64,000 nt of DNA from Bombilactobacillus bombi (GTDB lineage Bacteria > Bacillota > Bacilli > Lactobacillales > Lactobacillaceae), in NCBI RefSeq assembly GCF_964340835.1, contig NZ_OZ204251.1; one strand, given 5' to 3'. The notes beneath the pieces were generated by a model. The model was not told where the DNA came from and did no database searches. It saw only the letters and a program-made list of their open reading frames with translations. Positions 44,190 through 53,620 of this stretch are shown piece by piece; position 1 is the first letter of the stretch; each line of letters begins with the position of its first letter. The position numbers were made by a program, and so were the translations under genes.

Positions 44190-44954
44190 TTATTCATTAG
44201 CGGCTTTCACAGCTTGAATTAAGGCATTACGAAAACCAGTTTCTTCTAACTTTGCCACGCCACGAATTGTCGAACCACCAGGAGTAGTTACTTCATCTTT
44301 GAGTTCACCCGGATGCTTACCACTTGCTTGTGCTAATTGCGCCGTGCCTAACAACATTTGCGTGATAATCTGATAAGATTGTGCACGATTAATCCCATTC
44401 ATCACAGCAGCATCACTCAAAGCTTCCATCAACATATCAATGAATGCTGGCGTACAGCCTGCGATAGTTCCGTAAATGCCCAAAAGATTTTCTGGAACAA
44501 CATATACTTGACCTAATTTTTTAAATAGATCAGTTACCAAGTCTTGATTAGCCTGCGATTCTGTCTCGATAAAACTTACAGCCGTAATACCACTATCTAA
44601 TTTTACCGGGGTATTAGGGACTGCTTTAGCAAAAGTAGCATCAACTGGTAATTGCACATTAATTTGTTTCAAATCTCCACCAGAAGTAGAAACAATAATG
44701 CCATGATATGATGTTTTTAAATGATCCATTACATCCGCTAATGCTTTGGCTGGAACTGCTATAATTAAGACATCACTAAAATTCAAATCACTATAGCTAT
44801 CAGCTAATTGCAACTGGTATTTTTCAGCCACTTTTTGTGCCGTGGCATGTTGGCTTTGTAAAACCATAATGTCATTATTATTCATACCAGCGGTTAATAA
44901 TCCTTGAATCAAGGCTTGACCAATTTGGCCAGCACCAACAAAACCAACCTTCAT
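44190..44954 (-). CDS. proC: Pyrroline-5-carboxylate reductase
   Basis: Last step of proline synthesis, NAD(P)H-dependent. GFVGAGQIGQALIQGLLTAG at the N-terminus is the Rossmann motif; AKAVPNTPVKLDSG and the C-terminal EVTTPGGSTIRGVAKLEE are family signatures. The frame starts at a GTG (44963), but AAGAGG is spaced 8 bases from the ATG at 44954, giving 254 residues. proA and proB are not nearby. Single gene. Confidence 0.94.
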   Translation of the reverse strand: MKVGFVGAGQIGQALIQGLLTAGMNNNDIMVLQSQHATAQKVAEKYQLQLADSYSDLNFSDVLIIAVPAKALADVMDHLKTSYHGIIVSTSGGDLKQINVQLPVDATFAKAVPNTPVKLDSGITAVSFIETESQANQDLVTDLFKKLGQVYVVPENLLGIYGTIAGCTPAFIDMLMEALSDAAVMNGINRAQSYQIITQMLLGTAQLAQASGKHPGELKDEVTTPGGSTIRGVAKLEETGFRNALIQAVKAANE

Positions 44955-45116
44955 TAAAAACACCTCTTAAATTTATTTTTATCGTATAATTATATCATCT
45001 TCAATTTATCACTTTTTCCCATTAAACGAAAAATATTGTCCGCTATTTTTTAAAATTTGATTAATTATTGGTTTCATGAGTATTAATGCGTTAAAATGCT
45101 AAGTAGTAATGTAATT

Positions 45117-45145
45117 TTGAAGCGTATTAATATCTTTTATATATT
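45117..45145 (+). promoter_or_regulatory. Promoter of the N/Q/P/Y-rich membrane protein gene
   Basis: TTGAAG (45117-45122) and TATATT (45140-45145) with a 17-base spacer, about 30 bases before the ATG. Confidence 0.55.
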
Positions 45146-45173
45146 TTATGAAGTATCAGGGGGTTTTCTTTAT

Positions 45174-46229
45174 ATGAAAATAACTAAATTAATTACTGGT
45201 GGAATTTTAGTCATCATGGCAATTGTGGTGATGTTCCAGTTTAAATTCGATAGTTTTATCCAAGCACTTTTAGGATATGCAGATTTAGGAGCTACTGCAA
45301 GTATTCTCTTAGCAATTGCCTTGCTCGTAGCTGGTGCTATTTATATTATTTGTCACTCCAGCACTAGTGTCTTGCCACCAATTATCAGCTTTATTATTTT
45401 AACATTGGGGGGAGTTATGGGGATTTTTAACGCTACCCGCTTCCCTGGCTTAATGCTGTGGTCATGGGCAGGCATTATTATTGGGTTAGTCATGGCAGTT
45501 GTAACGATTGTAATGGACTACTTCTTCGAACCTGCAGTCGATCAATATGGCAATGCTCATAGTAATAGTTACTATGATAACAATAATTCCCAACAATATC
45601 CTAACAATCAATCGAATAATTACAATAATCCAACTAACTATGGCCCCATGAATAACCAGCCCAATCAACAGCCAACAGGTCCACAAAATTATAACGCCAA
45701 TTCACAAATACCTCAGCAACAACCAAACACTAATAACTATCAGCAACCTCATCCAAACGATCCAAATGTTCCACTTAACAACAATCAAGCCGTAACCAAT
45801 ACTCCCAATTCGTCTTACAATAATCCTCAACAATATCCTAATAATTACAATAATCCGACTAATTATGGCCCCATGAATAACCAAGCTCCACAACCATCTG
45901 CCCCAATGCCCAACAATCCTGCAAACCCTACAGCTAATCAATCATACCAACAACCAAACACTAATAACTATCCACCAACGCAAGGTCCTCAATCTCCGAC
46001 TGCTGTTAATCAAGGACCTAATCCACAACCGCCGTTAACAACTTCCAACAATAATGGTTACCCTTCTAACAATCAAAATAATTCTGAATTTAATCCAACT
46101 AATCCGGGTGTGCAACCAGGGTATCAGCCTTATCCTAACGCCCAACCACAGTCTTCTTATAAACGTAAATTCAAAACCAGTGATCAAAACCAAGTTAAAA
46201 ACGACTATCACTACAATTCTAAAGGCTAA
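45174..46229 (+). CDS. Membrane protein with long Asn/Gln/Pro/Tyr-rich C-terminal tail
   Basis: About 351 residues. Residues 1-120 contain four hydrophobic segments (starting ITKLITGGILVIMAIVVMF); from about residue 125 the protein is low-complexity, almost wholly N, Q, P, Y, S and T, ending in a basic patch (SYKRKFKTSDQNQVKND). The tail contains an internal duplication: NYNNPTNYGPMNNQ occurs twice, 75 residues apart, and QQPNTNNY twice, 77 apart. The ATG at 45174 follows CAGGGGG and a good promoter. I do not recognise a function; the layout resembles small membrane proteins with disordered, possibly cell-wall-spanning or cytoplasmic scaffold tails. Antisense frames here arise from the compositional bias. 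Confidence 0.75.
   Translation: MKITKLITGGILVIMAIVVMFQFKFDSFIQALLGYADLGATASILLAIALLVAGAIYIICHSSTSVLPPIISFIILTLGGVMGIFNATRFPGLMLWSWAGIIIGLVMAVVTIVMDYFFEPAVDQYGNAHSNSYYDNNNSQQYPNNQSNNYNNPTNYGPMNNQPNQQPTGPQNYNANSQIPQQQPNTNNYQQPHPNDPNVPLNNNQAVTNTPNSSYNNPQQYPNNYNNPTNYGPMNNQAPQPSAPMPNNPANPTANQSYQQPNTNNYPPTQGPQSPTAVNQGPNPQPPLTTSNNNGYPSNNQNNSEFNPTNPGVQPGYQPYPNAQPQSSYKRKFKTSDQNQVKNDYHYNSKG
45615..45980 (+). repeat. Internal duplication in the tail-encoding sequence
   Basis: Two units of about 225-231 bp. A 43-base segment beginning at 45615 recurs at 45840 with three differences, and a 24-base segment beginning at 45717 recurs at 45948. The period is about 75-77 codons. Confidence 0.7.
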
Positions 46230-46570
46230 CTTAAAACAACATTTCTTCACAATTTCATCATAATTTATTTGTATACTATGAATATAGTCAGTTGAGAGAT
46301 TGACTAGAACATATAAATTGTATTCACATCCTTACTCCTCCGAAAGTACCAGTAAATATTTACTGGTACTTTTTTTGTTCTAACAAAAAACCGATTGCAG
46401 GTAAATAATATCGTTTATAATCGAACTAAATTCATAATTAATCTAATTACATAATATGCAGTCTCTTATGCGATTTATCGGGCTTTTTTTCGGTTTTTTA
46501 TTTGTAATTATCAGCATTTAAAAGTATTATAAGATAAGTAGAGTTACATACATTAAGGAGTGTGAGCGTT
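46230..46570 (+). promoter_or_regulatory. Terminator and leader region before cydABDC
   Basis: Holds a near-perfect 30-base palindromic terminator (46343-46372, then T run) for the preceding gene. A candidate promoter follows: TTGCAG (46395-46400) and TATAAT (46416-46421) with a short 15-base spacer. The roughly 150-base cyd leader includes AAAAAACCGA (46385-46394) matched by TCGGTTTTTT (46490-46499), a possible long-range hairpin. No clear Rex site was seen. Confidence 0.5.
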
Positions 46571-48034
46571 ATGTTAAGTTTGGGAGTATCACTTTTGTCA
46601 TTAGCCCGTTTTCAATTTGCTATGACAACAGTCTTCCACTTCTTTTTTGTACCGTTTTCTATTGGGCTAGGCTTTATTGTTGCCATTATGGAAACCATTT
46701 ATGCGGTTAAAAAAGATGAAATATACAAAAAAATGGCTCAGTTCTGGGGTAAGATTTTTCTCTTGAGCTTTGCTGTTGGGATTGTTACAGGGATTATTCA
46801 AGAGTTCCAGTTTGGTATGAATTGGTCTAATTATTCACGCTTTATGGGTGATATCTTCGGTGCCCCTCTAGCGATTGAAGCTTTATTGGCCTTCTTTCTG
46901 GAATCAACTTTTATCGGTGTCTGGATGTTTACTTGGGATCGTTTCAAACCAGGTATTCACGCACTTTTCATTTGGTTAACTTCTATCGGTACAATGTTAT
47001 CAGCAATTTGGATTTTAGCTGCTAATAGCTTTATGCAGCATCCAACAGGTTTTATTATCAATCCGCAAACTCATCGTGCTGAAATGAGTAGTTTTGCTGA
47101 AGTGGTAAGTAACCCTCAATTATGGAAAGTCTTTCCTCACTTAATTTTAGGTGCTTTTTGTACAGGAGCCTTTGTTGTTGTAGGTATGAGTGCCTGGGGC
47201 CTTTGGCGTAAACAAAAAGATGGAGTTTTCTTTAAGAAGTCAATGCGTTTTGGTCTTTGGATTGGATTAATTGCTGCCATCGGTGTAGTTGCTGCTGGTG
47301 ATTTACAAACTCAAGAAATTGTCAAAGATCAACCCATGAAGTTTGCTGCCACAGAAGGAGAATACAAAGATACTGGTTCTCCTGCATCCTGGAAAATTGT
47401 TGCCACTTTTGATACTAAGAATCATAAAACTACCCATGAAATTTCTGTTCCTTATATGTTAAGTTTATTGACTTATCATAAAACTACTGGTTCAGTTAAG
47501 GGAATGAATACTCTTAATAAAGAATTAAAACAAAAATTTGATCATAATAAGAGTAAGAGTATTCGTAACATTAAAAATTACTATGTACCGGTCAATACTC
47601 TCTTTTGGAGTTTTAGATTTATGGCTGGCTTTGGTTTCTTAATGATTTTAGTTTCTATTTTAGGATTAATTTGGACTCGTCCTAGCAAAAATACAATAAC
47701 TGATAAACGTTGGTTCTTGCTTGTTTTGGGATTAATGATTTGGGTACCTTTCTTAGCTAATACCTCTGGTTGGTTAATTACTGAATTAGGTCGTTATCCA
47801 TGGATTGTTTATGGACTTTATACGATTGCTGATGCAGTTTCGCCTTCAACTACGGTTGGTCAGTTAATTTTCAGTAATATTGTCTATTTCTTGTTATTCT
47901 CTATTTTAGGTGGTGTCATGATTTATTATGCTCGTCAAACCTTGCATAAGGGATTAGATGGTATTGCTGGCCCTAGTGCTACTGATAATGTAGCGATTAA
48001 CTCCGATCCATTTTCAAAGGAGGCTTTTAACTAA
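46571..48034 (+). CDS. cydA: Cytochrome bd quinol oxidase subunit I
   Basis: Haem-bearing subunit of the oxygen-reducing bd oxidase, 487 residues, about nine membrane helices. FARFQFAMTTVFHFFFVPFSIG-type start carries the haem ligand His near residue 17; later ELGRYPWIVYG is the GRQPW-type motif near haem b595/d. The quinol-binding Q-loop is of the short type. Needs menaquinone or an equivalent plus haem. Frame opens with GTG 46562, but AAGGAG is placed for the ATG at 46571. First gene of cydA-cydB-cydD-cydC. Confidence 0.96.
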   Translation: MLSLGVSLLSLARFQFAMTTVFHFFFVPFSIGLGFIVAIMETIYAVKKDEIYKKMAQFWGKIFLLSFAVGIVTGIIQEFQFGMNWSNYSRFMGDIFGAPLAIEALLAFFLESTFIGVWMFTWDRFKPGIHALFIWLTSIGTMLSAIWILAANSFMQHPTGFIINPQTHRAEMSSFAEVVSNPQLWKVFPHLILGAFCTGAFVVVGMSAWGLWRKQKDGVFFKKSMRFGLWIGLIAAIGVVAAGDLQTQEIVKDQPMKFAATEGEYKDTGSPASWKIVATFDTKNHKTTHEISVPYMLSLLTYHKTTGSVKGMNTLNKELKQKFDHNKSKSIRNIKNYYVPVNTLFWSFRFMAGFGFLMILVSILGLIWTRPSKNTITDKRWFLLVLGLMIWVPFLANTSGWLITELGRYPWIVYGLYTIADAVSPSTTVGQLIFSNIVYFLLFSILGGVMIYYARQTLHKGLDGIAGPSATDNVAINSDPFSKEAFN

Positions 48035-49047
48035 TGAGTGCCTTACAATTTATTTGGTTTCTTTTAATTTGTGTTCTTTTTGTTGGTTTTTTCTTCTTAG
48101 AAGGTTTTGACTTTGGTGTTGGTATGGCTTCTGGCATTATTGCACGGACTGAGGAAGAAAAATCTGTGATGCTCGATATTATTGGTCCTCATTGGATGGT
48201 AAATGAAACTTGGTTGGTAACAGCTGGGGGCGCAATGTTTGCTTCATTTCCAATGTGGTATGCTAGTTTGTTTTCCGGATATTACATCATGTTTCTTTTA
48301 GTTTTAGTAGGATTAATCATTCGGGGTGTATCATTTGAATTTGCTAATCATGCTGAAACTTCGCGTGGACGTAATTTTTGGTATAACACTTTCGTATTAG
48401 GAAGTTTATTAGCACCCTTGATGCTTTGCATTATTTTCTTTAGTATGATTCAAGGTGTTCCTATCAACGCTAAAGGTGATTTAAACTTAGGATTCTTCGA
48501 CATTATTAACTGGCTATCATTAGTCGGTGGAATTGCGGGAGTTTTAATGTCTTTAATTCATGGTTTGAATTATGTTCGTTTAAATACAACCGGTATTTTA
48601 AGAGAACGAGCAGAGAATTTAAATCGTTTCTTATATCCGATACTTTTTGTTGGTGAGGTTGTTTTTGCCTTGTTGGTATTTTTCCAGACCGACTTTTTCA
48701 AAGAAAAATTTGTATCTAGTTTAATTATTACTTTACTTATTGTTGTGATGTCATTAATTGGTGCTTGGGGCGTTTATAAAAATCATGAAGGCTGGAGTCT
48801 TGTTGGTAGTGGATTGTCACTTTCATTTGTTGTGATTTTAATCTTCAATGGCTTATTCCCAAGAGTCATGATTGCTACTAATCCAGCACATGATATTTTG
48901 ATTAAAGATGCATCATCTTCACCAACCGCTTTAAAGGTTATGACGATCGTTGTTTGCATCTTATTACCAATCGTTTTGATTTACTTCATTTGGTCTTATT
49001 TGATTTTTACCAAGCGCACCCCTTCGCACAAGAAAGTTATGGATTAA
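48034..49047 (+). CDS. cydB: Cytochrome bd quinol oxidase subunit II
   Basis: 337 residues, about eight to nine helices. FFFLEGFDFGVGMASGI at the start and HWMVNETWLVTAGGAMFASFPMWYA are the CydB signatures. The ATG overlaps the cydA stop by one base (TAATG), a translational coupling that keeps the subunits in balance. Membrane partner of CydA. Confidence 0.96.
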   Translation: MSALQFIWFLLICVLFVGFFFLEGFDFGVGMASGIIARTEEEKSVMLDIIGPHWMVNETWLVTAGGAMFASFPMWYASLFSGYYIMFLLVLVGLIIRGVSFEFANHAETSRGRNFWYNTFVLGSLLAPLMLCIIFFSMIQGVPINAKGDLNLGFFDIINWLSLVGGIAGVLMSLIHGLNYVRLNTTGILRERAENLNRFLYPILFVGEVVFALLVFFQTDFFKEKFVSSLIITLLIVVMSLIGAWGVYKNHEGWSLVGSGLSLSFVVILIFNGLFPRVMIATNPAHDILIKDASSSPTALKVMTIVVCILLPIVLIYFIWSYLIFTKRTPSHKKVMD

Positions 49048-49050
49048 AAA

Positions 49051-50781
49051 ATGATAGATAAGCGTTTATTTCAATTGCCTGAAATTAAACCGCTCTTTAA
49101 AATGCTTGCAGGATTAACGATTCTGCAAGCTTTTATGATATTACTGCAAGCAAAGTTTCTTGCAGAAGCGTTAGTAATTTCTTGGCAACGACATAATTTA
49201 AATAGCATTGTGCAACCGACAATTTTTTTTATTATTGCATTTTTATGTCGGCATTTCTTAACTTGGGTTAAAGATGCTCTTTTAGATAAATATGCCACTA
49301 AAACTACCGAAGATATTCGCGGACAGTTATTGGATAAAATTTATACTACTGGTCCCCAAATGATTGCCAAAAACGGTTCAGGAAATATTGTGACTAATGC
49401 TTTAGACGGAATGGATGAAATTAATAATTATTTAAATCTTATTCTTTCTAAATTTATGAATATGATGATTATTCCTTGGATTATCTTAGTTTTTGTCTTT
49501 TTTAAAAATGTTACTTCTGGTATTGTATTAATTCTGGTTTTTCCCATTATTATCTTATTTATGATTATTCTGGGTTATGCTGCTCAAGATAAAGCAGACT
49601 CCCAATATGCCAAATATGTAGTTTTATCTAATCACTTTTTAGATGCTTTGCGTGGTTTGACAACTTTAAAAATGCTAGGTCTGAGTAAGGAATATGCTCA
49701 CAATATTTATACTGTTAGTGAACAATACCGTAAAAAGACCTTAAGTACTTTAAGAATTGCTATTTTATCAACATTTGCTTTAGATTGGTTTACTACTTTA
49801 TCAATTGCTATTTTGGCAGTTTTCCTAGGTTTGGCTTTAATCAAAGGAACAATTCCTTTGTATCCAGCGATGGTAACTTTAATCTTGGCTCCGGAATATT
49901 TCTTGCCTTTGCGTAATTTTGCTAATGATTATCATGCAACTCTCAATGGTAAAAATGCCTTTACAGCAACCATGAAAATCTTAGCCATGCCTACTACGAA
50001 ACAGCGTCAATTATTACCTGAATTCACTTGGAACCAAGATAGTCAACTAATCATTAAAAATCTTAGCTTTCAATATGAAGCTAAGCAACAGCCCAACGAT
50101 TTACAAAATATTAATTTACAAATTCAAGGTTACAAACGTATTGGTATTGTTGGGCAATCTGGTGCCGGTAAATCAACTTTATTAGATGTGCTCAGCGGTT
50201 TTCTAATTCCGCAAGAAGGTAATATTCAAGTCGATGGACACAATTTGCCTCATTTAGCTCAAGATGGCTGGCAACAACAATTTACGTATTTGCCACAAAA
50301 GCCCTATTTATTTAGTGATACAATTGCTAACAATATTCGCTTTTATGTACCTGATGCTTCTAATCAAGATGTTCAACATGCTGTGGAACAGGCTGACTTA
50401 ACTCAATTTATTAAATCATTACCTGCTGGTCTAGAGACCAAGGTCGGCCAAGGTGGTCGAGGCATTTCGGGTGGGCAAGCCCAAAGAATCATGTTGGCGC
50501 GAGCATTTTTAGCCAAGGAACGCCATATTTTGATATTTGATGAACCTACAGCTCATTTAGATATTGAGACTGAATATTCTTTAAAACAGACTATGTTACC
50601 TTTATTTGAAAACCATTTAGTCATTTTTGCAACTCATCGACTGCATTGGTTGGAACAAATGGATTACGTTATCGTATTAGATCAAGGCCAAATCGTGGAA
50701 CAAGGACCAGTGAAACAAATTATTCAAAAAACTTCTGGACCCTTTTACGAATTAAGTGCACATATGCGAGGTGAGCAATAA
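49051..50781 (+). CDS. cydD: Thiol-reductant ABC exporter subunit CydD
   Basis: Half-transporter of 576 residues: six membrane helices (about 1-310) then an ATPase with GIVGQSGAGKSTLLDVLSG (Walker A), GGRGISGGQAQRIMLARAF (signature) and ILIFDEPTAHLD (Walker B). With CydC it exports glutathione/cysteine or haem-related thiols needed to assemble cytochrome bd. It starts 3 bases after cydB. The CydD/CydC assignment follows gene order and the signature form; naming varies in Firmicutes. Confidence 0.92.
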   Translation: MIDKRLFQLPEIKPLFKMLAGLTILQAFMILLQAKFLAEALVISWQRHNLNSIVQPTIFFIIAFLCRHFLTWVKDALLDKYATKTTEDIRGQLLDKIYTTGPQMIAKNGSGNIVTNALDGMDEINNYLNLILSKFMNMMIIPWIILVFVFFKNVTSGIVLILVFPIIILFMIILGYAAQDKADSQYAKYVVLSNHFLDALRGLTTLKMLGLSKEYAHNIYTVSEQYRKKTLSTLRIAILSTFALDWFTTLSIAILAVFLGLALIKGTIPLYPAMVTLILAPEYFLPLRNFANDYHATLNGKNAFTATMKILAMPTTKQRQLLPEFTWNQDSQLIIKNLSFQYEAKQQPNDLQNINLQIQGYKRIGIVGQSGAGKSTLLDVLSGFLIPQEGNIQVDGHNLPHLAQDGWQQQFTYLPQKPYLFSDTIANNIRFYVPDASNQDVQHAVEQADLTQFIKSLPAGLETKVGQGGRGISGGQAQRIMLARAFLAKERHILIFDEPTAHLDIETEYSLKQTMLPLFENHLVIFATHRLHWLEQMDYVIVLDQGQIVEQGPVKQIIQKTSGPFYELSAHMRGEQ

Positions 50782-52514
50782 TGTGGCGTCATGATACCTG
50801 GGTTAAACCCTATCTTAAACAGTACAAATCTTTATTAGCAACTGTCTTAATTTTAGGTGTACTAACAACCTTTTGTGGGGGTGCCTTAATGTTCACTTCA
50901 GGCTACACCATTGACCGGTCTGCTACTCATCCCTACAATATTTTAATCATTTATCCAGCTATTTTACTGACTCGAGCTTTTGGAATTGGACGACCAACTT
51001 TTAAGTATATTGAACGCTTAAAAAGTCATAATTGGGTGCTCAGAGTCACTTCTAAACTTAGAACTCGGCTTTATAAAACTGTGGAACAAGATGCCGCTTT
51101 TTTCGATGAAAAATATCAAACTGGTAATATTTTAGGATTACTTTCAGAAGATATTGACCATCTGCAAAATCTTTATTTACGGACTGTTTTCCCTACTGTA
51201 GTAGGTATTTTACTCAGTTTAATTATCGTCATTGGAATTGGTTATTTTGATTTGTGGTTTGGCTTATTAATTTTGCTACTGTTAGCTATAGAAGTGCTGA
51301 TTGCACCGTTAATTTCTGTGGCTGTTGAAGCTGGCCGCAGACAAAAACAAAAAGCCCTTAAAGATGACTTATACACTAACTTAACTGATAATATCTTGGG
51401 AGCTAATGACTGGGTTTTATCTGGTCGTCAACAAGATTTTAGAAAAGCAACCCAAGATACGGTAACTCAGTTAAACGATTCTAAAAATTACAGCAAACAT
51501 TTTCGCTGGCGGCGTGACTTTTATTTACAAGCAGTTTTAGGATTAATTTTTATCGCACTCTTAGTTTTTACAAATTTGCACTTTACTAATAGTATGGCAC
51601 GCGCTAATTATGTGGCTGCGTTCGTTTTGGCCATTGCGCCTGTTGGAGAAACTATCATCCCCATTAGTCAGGGTTTTGAAGAATATCCCACTTATAGAGA
51701 TTCGATTGTGAGATTAAATAATTTGCATCCCACACCAACGAAATTGCCGCCACAGCAAACTATAGATCCTGCTGCTTTTCAAACTTTGACTTTAGATCAT
51801 CTCCAATTTGAATATAATTCAGATTCACCGGTTTTAATCAAAAATTTTCAGCAAACTATTAAACGTGGCGATAAATTGGCCTTGATTGGACCCAGTGGTA
51901 CTGGTAAAACTACTTTATTGCAGTTAATTAATGGTGATTTAGCTCCTCAAAAAGGGCAAGTTTTGATTAATGATGTAAATGTTTTGACCTTGCAAGCTGA
52001 AAGACAAAAATTATTTGCCTTTTTAAACCAGCAACCATTTTTGTTCAATACTTCGATTATTAATAACGTTCGTTTAGGCAACGAAAATAAAACTGACAGT
52101 GAAGTTAAGCAAGCCTTAGCTGCTGTTAAAATGCAAGATTTGATTGAATCTTTACCTAAAAGATATGAAACTTCAGTTCAAGAAGCTGGCTCCCGCTTTT
52201 CTGGGGGCGAACAACAGCGTTTAGCCCTAGCGCGAATACTTCTCCAAGATGCCCCCATTGTGCTCTTAGACGAGCCGACAGTGGGCTTAGATCCCATTAC
52301 AGAAAATGATCTGTTACAAACCATTTTTAGTGTTTTAGCAGACAAAACTATTATTTGGGTGACACATCATTTACAAGGTATCAAAAATGTTGACCAAGTT
52401 ATTTTTCTTAAAAATGGACAAATCGAAATGCAAGGTCATCCACAAGACTTATATCAAAATAATCAGCATTTTCGAGAATTATATAAAATGGATCAGGGTA
52501 TTTTGATTAAATGA
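50781..52514 (+). CDS. cydC: Thiol-reductant ABC exporter subunit CydC
   Basis: 577-residue ABC half-transporter overlapping cydD by one base (TAATG). Membrane domain about 1-320 including SRTFKYIERL-like IGRPTFKYIERLKSHNW, then ATPase with LIGPSGTGKTTLLQLINGD, SRFSGGEQQRLALARILL and IVLLDEPTVGLDP. Heterodimer with CydD. A strong terminator at 52519-52554 ends the operon. Confidence 0.93.
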   Translation: MWRHDTWVKPYLKQYKSLLATVLILGVLTTFCGGALMFTSGYTIDRSATHPYNILIIYPAILLTRAFGIGRPTFKYIERLKSHNWVLRVTSKLRTRLYKTVEQDAAFFDEKYQTGNILGLLSEDIDHLQNLYLRTVFPTVVGILLSLIIVIGIGYFDLWFGLLILLLLAIEVLIAPLISVAVEAGRRQKQKALKDDLYTNLTDNILGANDWVLSGRQQDFRKATQDTVTQLNDSKNYSKHFRWRRDFYLQAVLGLIFIALLVFTNLHFTNSMARANYVAAFVLAIAPVGETIIPISQGFEEYPTYRDSIVRLNNLHPTPTKLPPQQTIDPAAFQTLTLDHLQFEYNSDSPVLIKNFQQTIKRGDKLALIGPSGTGKTTLLQLINGDLAPQKGQVLINDVNVLTLQAERQKLFAFLNQQPFLFNTSIINNVRLGNENKTDSEVKQALAAVKMQDLIESLPKRYETSVQEAGSRFSGGEQQRLALARILLQDAPIVLLDEPTVGLDPITENDLLQTIFSVLADKTIIWVTHHLQGIKNVDQVIFLKNGQIEMQGHPQDLYQNNQHFRELYKMDQGILIK

Positions 52515-52518
52515 TTAC

Positions 52519-52554
52519 AAAACAGCTCAGACAAACTTTTGTCTGAGCTGTTTT
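52519..52554. terminator. Terminator between cydC and the polyprenyl synthase gene
   Basis: Perfect 17-base stem (52519-52535 with 52538-52554) followed by T residues; serves both convergent genes. Confidence 0.88.
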
Positions 52555-52575
52555 TTGTTTAAATACCATTACTAT

Positions 52576-53550
52576 CTATTGTTGGCGCTGTAATAATTCT
52601 TTGGTGATTTGTTCTAAATAACGCCGATATTGGTTCTGCGGTAATTCTCTAATTAATCCTAATGCTTTATTAGTGTATTTTTGAGCTAATGATTGAGCTG
52701 CTGTCAAACCGCCTTGTTCCTTAACAATCTGGGCCACATCTTGTATCTGGGAATCATTTAATTGCGGATGTTGTTTTAAAAACTGTGGCAACTGACTATT
52801 TTCTTGGCATAAGGTATAAATTAACGGTAGGGTATAAACACCATTTTTTAAATCTTCCAGTTTGGGCTTGCCTAACTTAGATGAACCTAAATAATCTAAA
52901 ACATCATCTTGAATTTGAAAAGCCATTCCTAAATTATGACCAATAAAACGCGCTTTATGAATAATATGCTTGTCAGCTTGGGCCAGCATTGCGCCAAATT
53001 GCGCACTTAATTCAATCAATTGGGCCGTTTTACCCGCAATTTCACGTAAATACATTTTCACAGTGGCTTCTACATTTCGATTAATTTGTAATTGATCCAA
53101 TTCGCCACGTAAAATTTTTTTAATACCACGAGCATTAAAAATAATCTCACTTTGATGATTAGCAACTTGGCTAATTAAATCGAAATATACCGTCAATAAA
53201 TAATCTCCTGCATAAATAGCATTCCGATCCCCTAACTGAACTTGAATCGTGGGCACATTACGACGTAAGTCAGAATCATCAATCACATCATCATGAATTA
53301 ATGTTGCTAAATGTAAAACTTCCATTGCCGCTGCTGCTTGTAATTTTTGGTTCTTATCTTGGTGTGGACCAAACTTGCTGAACAAGAGCAAACAAGCTGG
53401 TCGTAACATTTTCCCACCACTAGTTATCTGTTGTTTGATTAAGCTAGCAACAGGATCATTTAAAGGTTTAATTTGTTTTAAAATAATTCCTTGAACTTGT
53501 TCTAACTGCTGATTCAACTCAGGAATTTGGCTCCATAGGGAGTTAATCAT
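52576..53550 (-). CDS. Polyprenyl diphosphate synthase (long-chain, trans)
   Basis: Head-to-tail prenyltransferase, 324 residues. First Asp-rich motif LIHDDVIDDSDLRR (about residues 86-99) and second FQIQDDVLDYLGSSKLGKPK are both intact; the residues before the first motif are small (AAMEVLHLATL), consistent with a long-chain product. It likely makes the side chain of a menaquinone used by the cytochrome bd oxidase. Start: GTG 53559 overlaps the AAGGTGG site, so the ATG at 53550 is preferred. Divergent from the MenA-like gene across 70 bases. Confidence 0.9.
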   Translation of the reverse strand: MINSLWSQIPELNQQLEQVQGIILKQIKPLNDPVASLIKQQITSGGKMLRPACLLLFSKFGPHQDKNQKLQAAAAMEVLHLATLIHDDVIDDSDLRRNVPTIQVQLGDRNAIYAGDYLLTVYFDLISQVANHQSEIIFNARGIKKILRGELDQLQINRNVEATVKMYLREIAGKTAQLIELSAQFGAMLAQADKHIIHKARFIGHNLGMAFQIQDDVLDYLGSSKLGKPKLEDLKNGVYTLPLIYTLCQENSQLPQFLKQHPQLNDSQIQDVAQIVKEQGGLTAAQSLAQKYTNKALGLIRELPQNQYRRYLEQITKELLQRQQ

Positions 53551-53620
53551 TGGCTCCACCTTTTTCTGTATTATAATCTATTATAGTATATCAAAAACAG
53601 AAACGAGGATTATAAAAACT

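Noticed and set aside
45486..45941. Leftward frames rich in Ile, Val and Trp in the tail-encoding region
   Set aside because: They are antisense shadows of the biased N/Q/P/Y-coding strand and have no ribosome sites.
45615..45980. Repeats considered as a CRISPR-like or tandem DNA array
   Set aside because: Only two diverged units, in frame within a protein-coding tail; no spacer structure.
1477..52554. Similar terminators (TCAGACAA...TTGTCTGA) at 1477 and 52519 as a dispersed repeat
   Set aside because: The similarity is limited to short stems that are common in terminators; flanks differ.
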